Source of the DNA: Planctomycetaceae bacterium
Lineage (GTDB): Bacteria; Planctomycetota; Planctomycetia; Pirellulales; UBA1268
Direction of reading: 5' to 3'
Assembly (NCBI GenBank): GCA_002862165.1
Contig: PKCL01000112.1
Span: 1 to 5,427, forward strand
Length of the DNA: 5,427 nucleotides
In this document: positions 5,296 through 5,427 of the stretch, piece after piece
Numbering within the stretch: the stretch's first letter is position 1
Layout of the letters: each line of letters starts with the position of its first letter
Notes under the pieces: generated by a model
Told to the model about the DNA's origin: nothing
Database searches by the model: none
The model's input: only the letters and a program-made list of their open reading frames with translations
Position numbers and translations under genes: made by a program

Positions 5296-5427
5296 ATTTG
5301 TTGGCTGTGACGTACGGGCAAAGAATAATGAATTCTCAGCAAAAGCATTCGTACTTTATTTCAGAAAGCTTTTATGGAATCGACCTGTCCGCTTTGAGCA
5401 ATCCAACAATTTAGAACTGGCCTGAAA

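Overview
The window most resembles chromosomal DNA of a marine-type planctomycete (Planctomycetota). This rests on family content, not on any marker gene: a secreted CxPxR-type sulfatase, a secreted PhoD-like phosphatase, and a secreted probable beta-barrel protein carrying an 'FFSDGW ... PRQTWINSADG' block that I associate with planctomycete surface proteins. Three of the four genes also lack a Shine-Dalgarno (SD) site at their start, which is common in that phylum. Base composition looks close to balanced, and I see no transposase, integrase, tRNA, rRNA or CRISPR array.

Layout. 1-105: short leader with a perfect 7-bp hairpin whose 3' arm could also pair over the ribosome binding site of the next gene. 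106-471 (+): small cytoplasmic SnoaL/NTF2-fold protein of the SgcJ/EcaC type, the only gene here with a strong SD. 472-780: non-coding, with a perfect 10-bp inverted repeat enclosing a smaller hairpin. 781-2214 (+): exported type I sulfatase with an intact formylglycine motif. 2215-2871: long gap with a good intrinsic terminator at 2627-2653, an attenuator-like series of pairing segments before it, a possible 30-codon leader ORF, and a minus-strand frame interrupted by a single stop. 2872-3930 (+): exported PhoD-like metallophosphatase; a 10-codon mini-ORF with its own SD ends in a TGATG overlap with its start. 3931-4290: non-coding, with a weak terminator and two interlocked inverted repeats. 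5295-4291 (-): exported, probable outer-membrane beta-barrel protein, convergent with the phosphatase. 5296-5427: upstream region of that gene, with no gene and no convincing promoter visible.

The plus-strand genes are separated by about 310 and 660 bases, so they are probably separate transcription units rather than an operon. Functionally, the sulfatase and phosphatase would both act outside the cytoplasm on sulfate or phosphate esters, fitting scavenging from sulfated or phosphorylated organic matter. The barrel protein could sit in the same envelope, but nothing here ties it to either enzyme.

I found no clear new multi-gene system. The most interesting signals are regulatory: the attenuator-like region before the phosphatase, the coupled mini-ORF at its start, and the alternative hairpin over the first gene's ribosome binding site. 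All structures were found by eye and no folding energies were computed.
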